NCBI GenBank assembly: GCA_964057225.1
Contig: OZ059897.1
Location: forward strand, 17,856,001-17,920,000
Direction of reading: 5' to 3'
From: Auanema rhodensis
Lineage: Eukaryota > Nematoda > Chromadorea > Rhabditida > Rhabditidae
DNA: 64,000 nucleotides
A program made the position numbers and the translations under genes. Below are positions 63,885 to 64,000 of this stretch, in pieces. The notes beneath the pieces were generated by a model, which saw nothing but the letters and a program-made list of their open reading frames with translations, was not told the DNA's origin and did not search any database. Each line of letters starts with the position of its first letter. Positions within the stretch are counted from its first letter, which is position 1.

Positions 63885-64000
63885 TGTGAACTTATATCAG
63901 TTGATATCTCGGTGCATTTTTAAGCTAGCGCAAATCTGATAACACAGATCGACGCAGCTTAAAAATCCGCATCGAATGCACTATACTACATTGAGAAACG
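63885..64000. repeat. Partial satellite unit cut by the window end
   Basis: These are the first 116 bases of a further unit (m1-m116), with C26, A64, T108 and G116 and no private change. The array clearly continues beyond the window. Confidence 0.97.

Larger units (their letters stand above)
1..64000. repeat. Tandem satellite DNA array, 351-bp unit, 182 full copies plus a partial
   Basis: The same 351-base unit follows itself without a break or change of orientation across the whole window. Unit starts were followed by the recurring TGTGAACTTATATCAG start (or its one-base variants): 1, 352, 703, 1054 and so on to 63885. The count closes exactly: 182 x 351 plus three extra bases minus one gives 63884. 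Adjacent units differ by only a few substitutions. G+C is about 31%. Each unit has stop codons in all six frames even though 351 is a multiple of three, so this is not a repetitive coding gene. Long homogeneous arrays like this are typical of eukaryotic heterochromatin, often centromeric or pericentromeric. That location is an inference, because no flank is present. The family and species are not recognised. Confidence 0.99.

Noticed and set aside
1-64000. Repetitive protein gene (the 351-bp period is a multiple of three, so frames persist between units)
   Set aside because: Each unit has stops in all six frames, and single-base indels in four units would shift any frame.
1-64000. CRISPR array
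   Set aside because: There are no short repeats separated by unique spacers. The whole 351-bp period is repeated, and no cas genes are present.
1-64000. Telomere repeats, rDNA, tRNA or transposon insertions
   Set aside because: I looked for breaks in the 351-bp period and for TTAGG or TTAGGG runs and found none; the coordinate count closes exactly.

Overview
The whole window is one uninterrupted head-to-tail satellite DNA array. The repeat unit is 351 bp and about 31% G+C (109 of 351 bases, hand-counted in the first copy). Taking window base 1 as unit position 1 (an arbitrary phase, written m1..m351 below), I count 182 complete units ending at 63884 and a 116-base partial unit to 64000. Three units are 352 bp, one is 350 bp and the rest are 351 bp. 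Every unit has the same orientation. I see no flanking sequence, inserted element, inversion, tRNA, rRNA or credible protein gene, and neither array edge is inside the window.

Organism: tens of kilobases of a 351-bp satellite point to constitutive heterochromatin (centromeric, pericentromeric, subtelomeric, or a sex or B chromosome) of a eukaryote. The unit has 12 CpG where about 8.4 are expected from its base composition, so CpG is not depleted. That argues mildly against a heavily methylated genome such as a vertebrate's and fits many insects or other invertebrates. I do not recognise the satellite family and assign no species.

Layout: units are nearly identical and are told apart by about 25 recurrent diagnostic substitutions, mostly at m8-m64, m108-m138 and m239-m320. 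Shorthand types: A = TTTTTTAAGGCA at the m279 region with G319; B = CCAAGGCG with C302; C and D = C116 with G138 (D also A283); E = G239, or the G237 variants; F and G = C108; H and I = T26 with G138. From 1 to 9480 a cassette of 8-10 units (A-B-C-B-D-E-F-G-H-I, with losses) occurs three times. At 9481-11235 one variant is repeated five times. At 11236-14394 a shortened cassette is rearranged. From 14395 to 36156 a higher-order pattern contains a 702-bp alternation of two unit classes and a 7.7-kb segment present twice, 10,530 bp apart. From 36157 to 50898 units are more mixed, with local 702-bp dimer duplications. From 50899 to 58971 two- to four-unit groups built on G12/G35, G10 and A312/C320 units recur. 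From 58972 to 64000 private mutations become commoner and a last block of several units is duplicated.

Each unit also carries three inverted repeats: a 9-bp stem across the chosen unit boundary, an 11-bp stem with a nested hairpin at m32-82, and a 9-bp stem at m166-193. A 12-bp palindrome lies in an A/T-tract region near m221. The stretch m140-m219 is the least variable part of the unit. Nothing here encodes a new protein system. The biology on display is satellite turnover by unequal exchange or amplification at several nested scales, plus a possibly constrained hairpin core.
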